A DNA stretch of 6,430 nucleotides from Rhodoferax sp. (lineage in GTDB: Bacteria; Pseudomonadota; Gammaproteobacteria; Burkholderiales; Burkholderiaceae). Position numbers and translations under genes: made by a program. The first letter of the stretch is position 1, and each line of letters starts with the position of its first letter. Shown piece after piece: positions 6,389 to 6,430 of this stretch. The stretch is taken from contig JAQGNA010000412.1 in the NCBI GenBank assembly GCA_028292075.1, forward strand, positions 1 to 6,430, given 5' to 3'. Below the pieces are notes generated by a model that saw only the letters and a list, made by a program, of their open reading frames with translations, made no database searches and was not told the origin of the DNA.

Positions 6389-6410
6389 GTTCGCGAAGTT
6401 CACCGCATTT

Positions 6411-6428
6411 TTTCATCGGATGTTGACA
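6411..6428. promoter_or_regulatory. Candidate TetR operator upstream of tetR
   Basis: The plus strand reads TTTCATCGGATGTTGACA, which matches the perfect palindrome at 5709-5726 in 13 of 18 positions and keeps TCATCG and TGACA at the same five-base spacing. It is itself an imperfect palindrome (five of nine pairs). It lies 33-50 bases before the tetR start and overlaps the TTGACA of a possible rightward promoter, as expected for an autoregulating repressor with a divergent target. Confidence 0.45.
6423..6428 (+). promoter_or_regulatory. Candidate -35 element of a rightward promoter leaving the window
   Basis: A full consensus TTGACA ends two bases before the window edge, divergent from tetR. 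The -10 element would fall outside the window at about 17 bases further on. The position fits a promoter for a TetR-controlled neighbour, but the partner gene cannot be seen. Confidence 0.4.
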
Positions 6429-6430
6429 AA

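Noticed and set aside
6390..6397. TTCGCGAA palindrome in the tetR leader as an operator
   Set aside because: It is only eight bases, does not extend symmetrically, and such GC-rich palindromes are expected by chance here; the 6411-6428 site is better supported.

Overview
The window is very GC-rich, densely coding DNA with short intergenic gaps. The gene content, codon use and a beta-proteobacterial style type III pantothenate kinase point to Burkholderiales, most likely a Comamonadaceae member such as Variovorax or a relative. That placement is inferred from protein character and was not tested by a search. I see no RNA gene, insertion sequence, phage gene or CRISPR array, and no stretch longer than about 160 bases lacks a gene.

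Layout, left to right. (1) Positions 1-225 hold the C-terminal end of an M20-family amidohydrolase, cut by the window edge. It is followed 11 bases later by a complete DUF2817 protein (237-1322) with an M14 carboxypeptidase-like zinc site. These two probably form an operon. (2) On the opposite strand is coaX (1428-2195), the type III pantothenate kinase that starts coenzyme A synthesis. It is convergent with the DUF2817 gene. (3) Divergent from coaX, across a 68-base gap, is a C45-family Ntn-hydrolase / acyltransferase (2264-3388). (4) After a 157-base gap with a plausible sigma-70 promoter inside an inverted repeat come an SDR oxidoreductase (3546-4301) and a DHA1-type MFS efflux transporter (4308-5636), only six bases apart and almost certainly co-transcribed. 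(5) Convergent with the transporter is a TetR/AcrR repressor (5782-6378). Its promoter side faces the right edge, where a consensus TTGACA suggests a divergent target gene just outside the window.

How the genes may work together. The M20, DUF2817 and C45 proteins are three unrelated folds that all act on amide bonds, so the left half looks like an amide or peptide-conjugate catabolic neighbourhood interrupted by the housekeeping coaX. The SDR-MFS pair resembles a small detoxification or export unit. The most notable non-coding signal is an 18-base perfect palindrome downstream of tetR (5709-5726), whose half-sites recur with the same spacing in the tetR upstream region (6411-6428). This is a candidate operator pair. 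I find no clear evidence of a wholly new system; the interest lies in these operators and in the poorly characterised DUF2817 and C45 enzymes.
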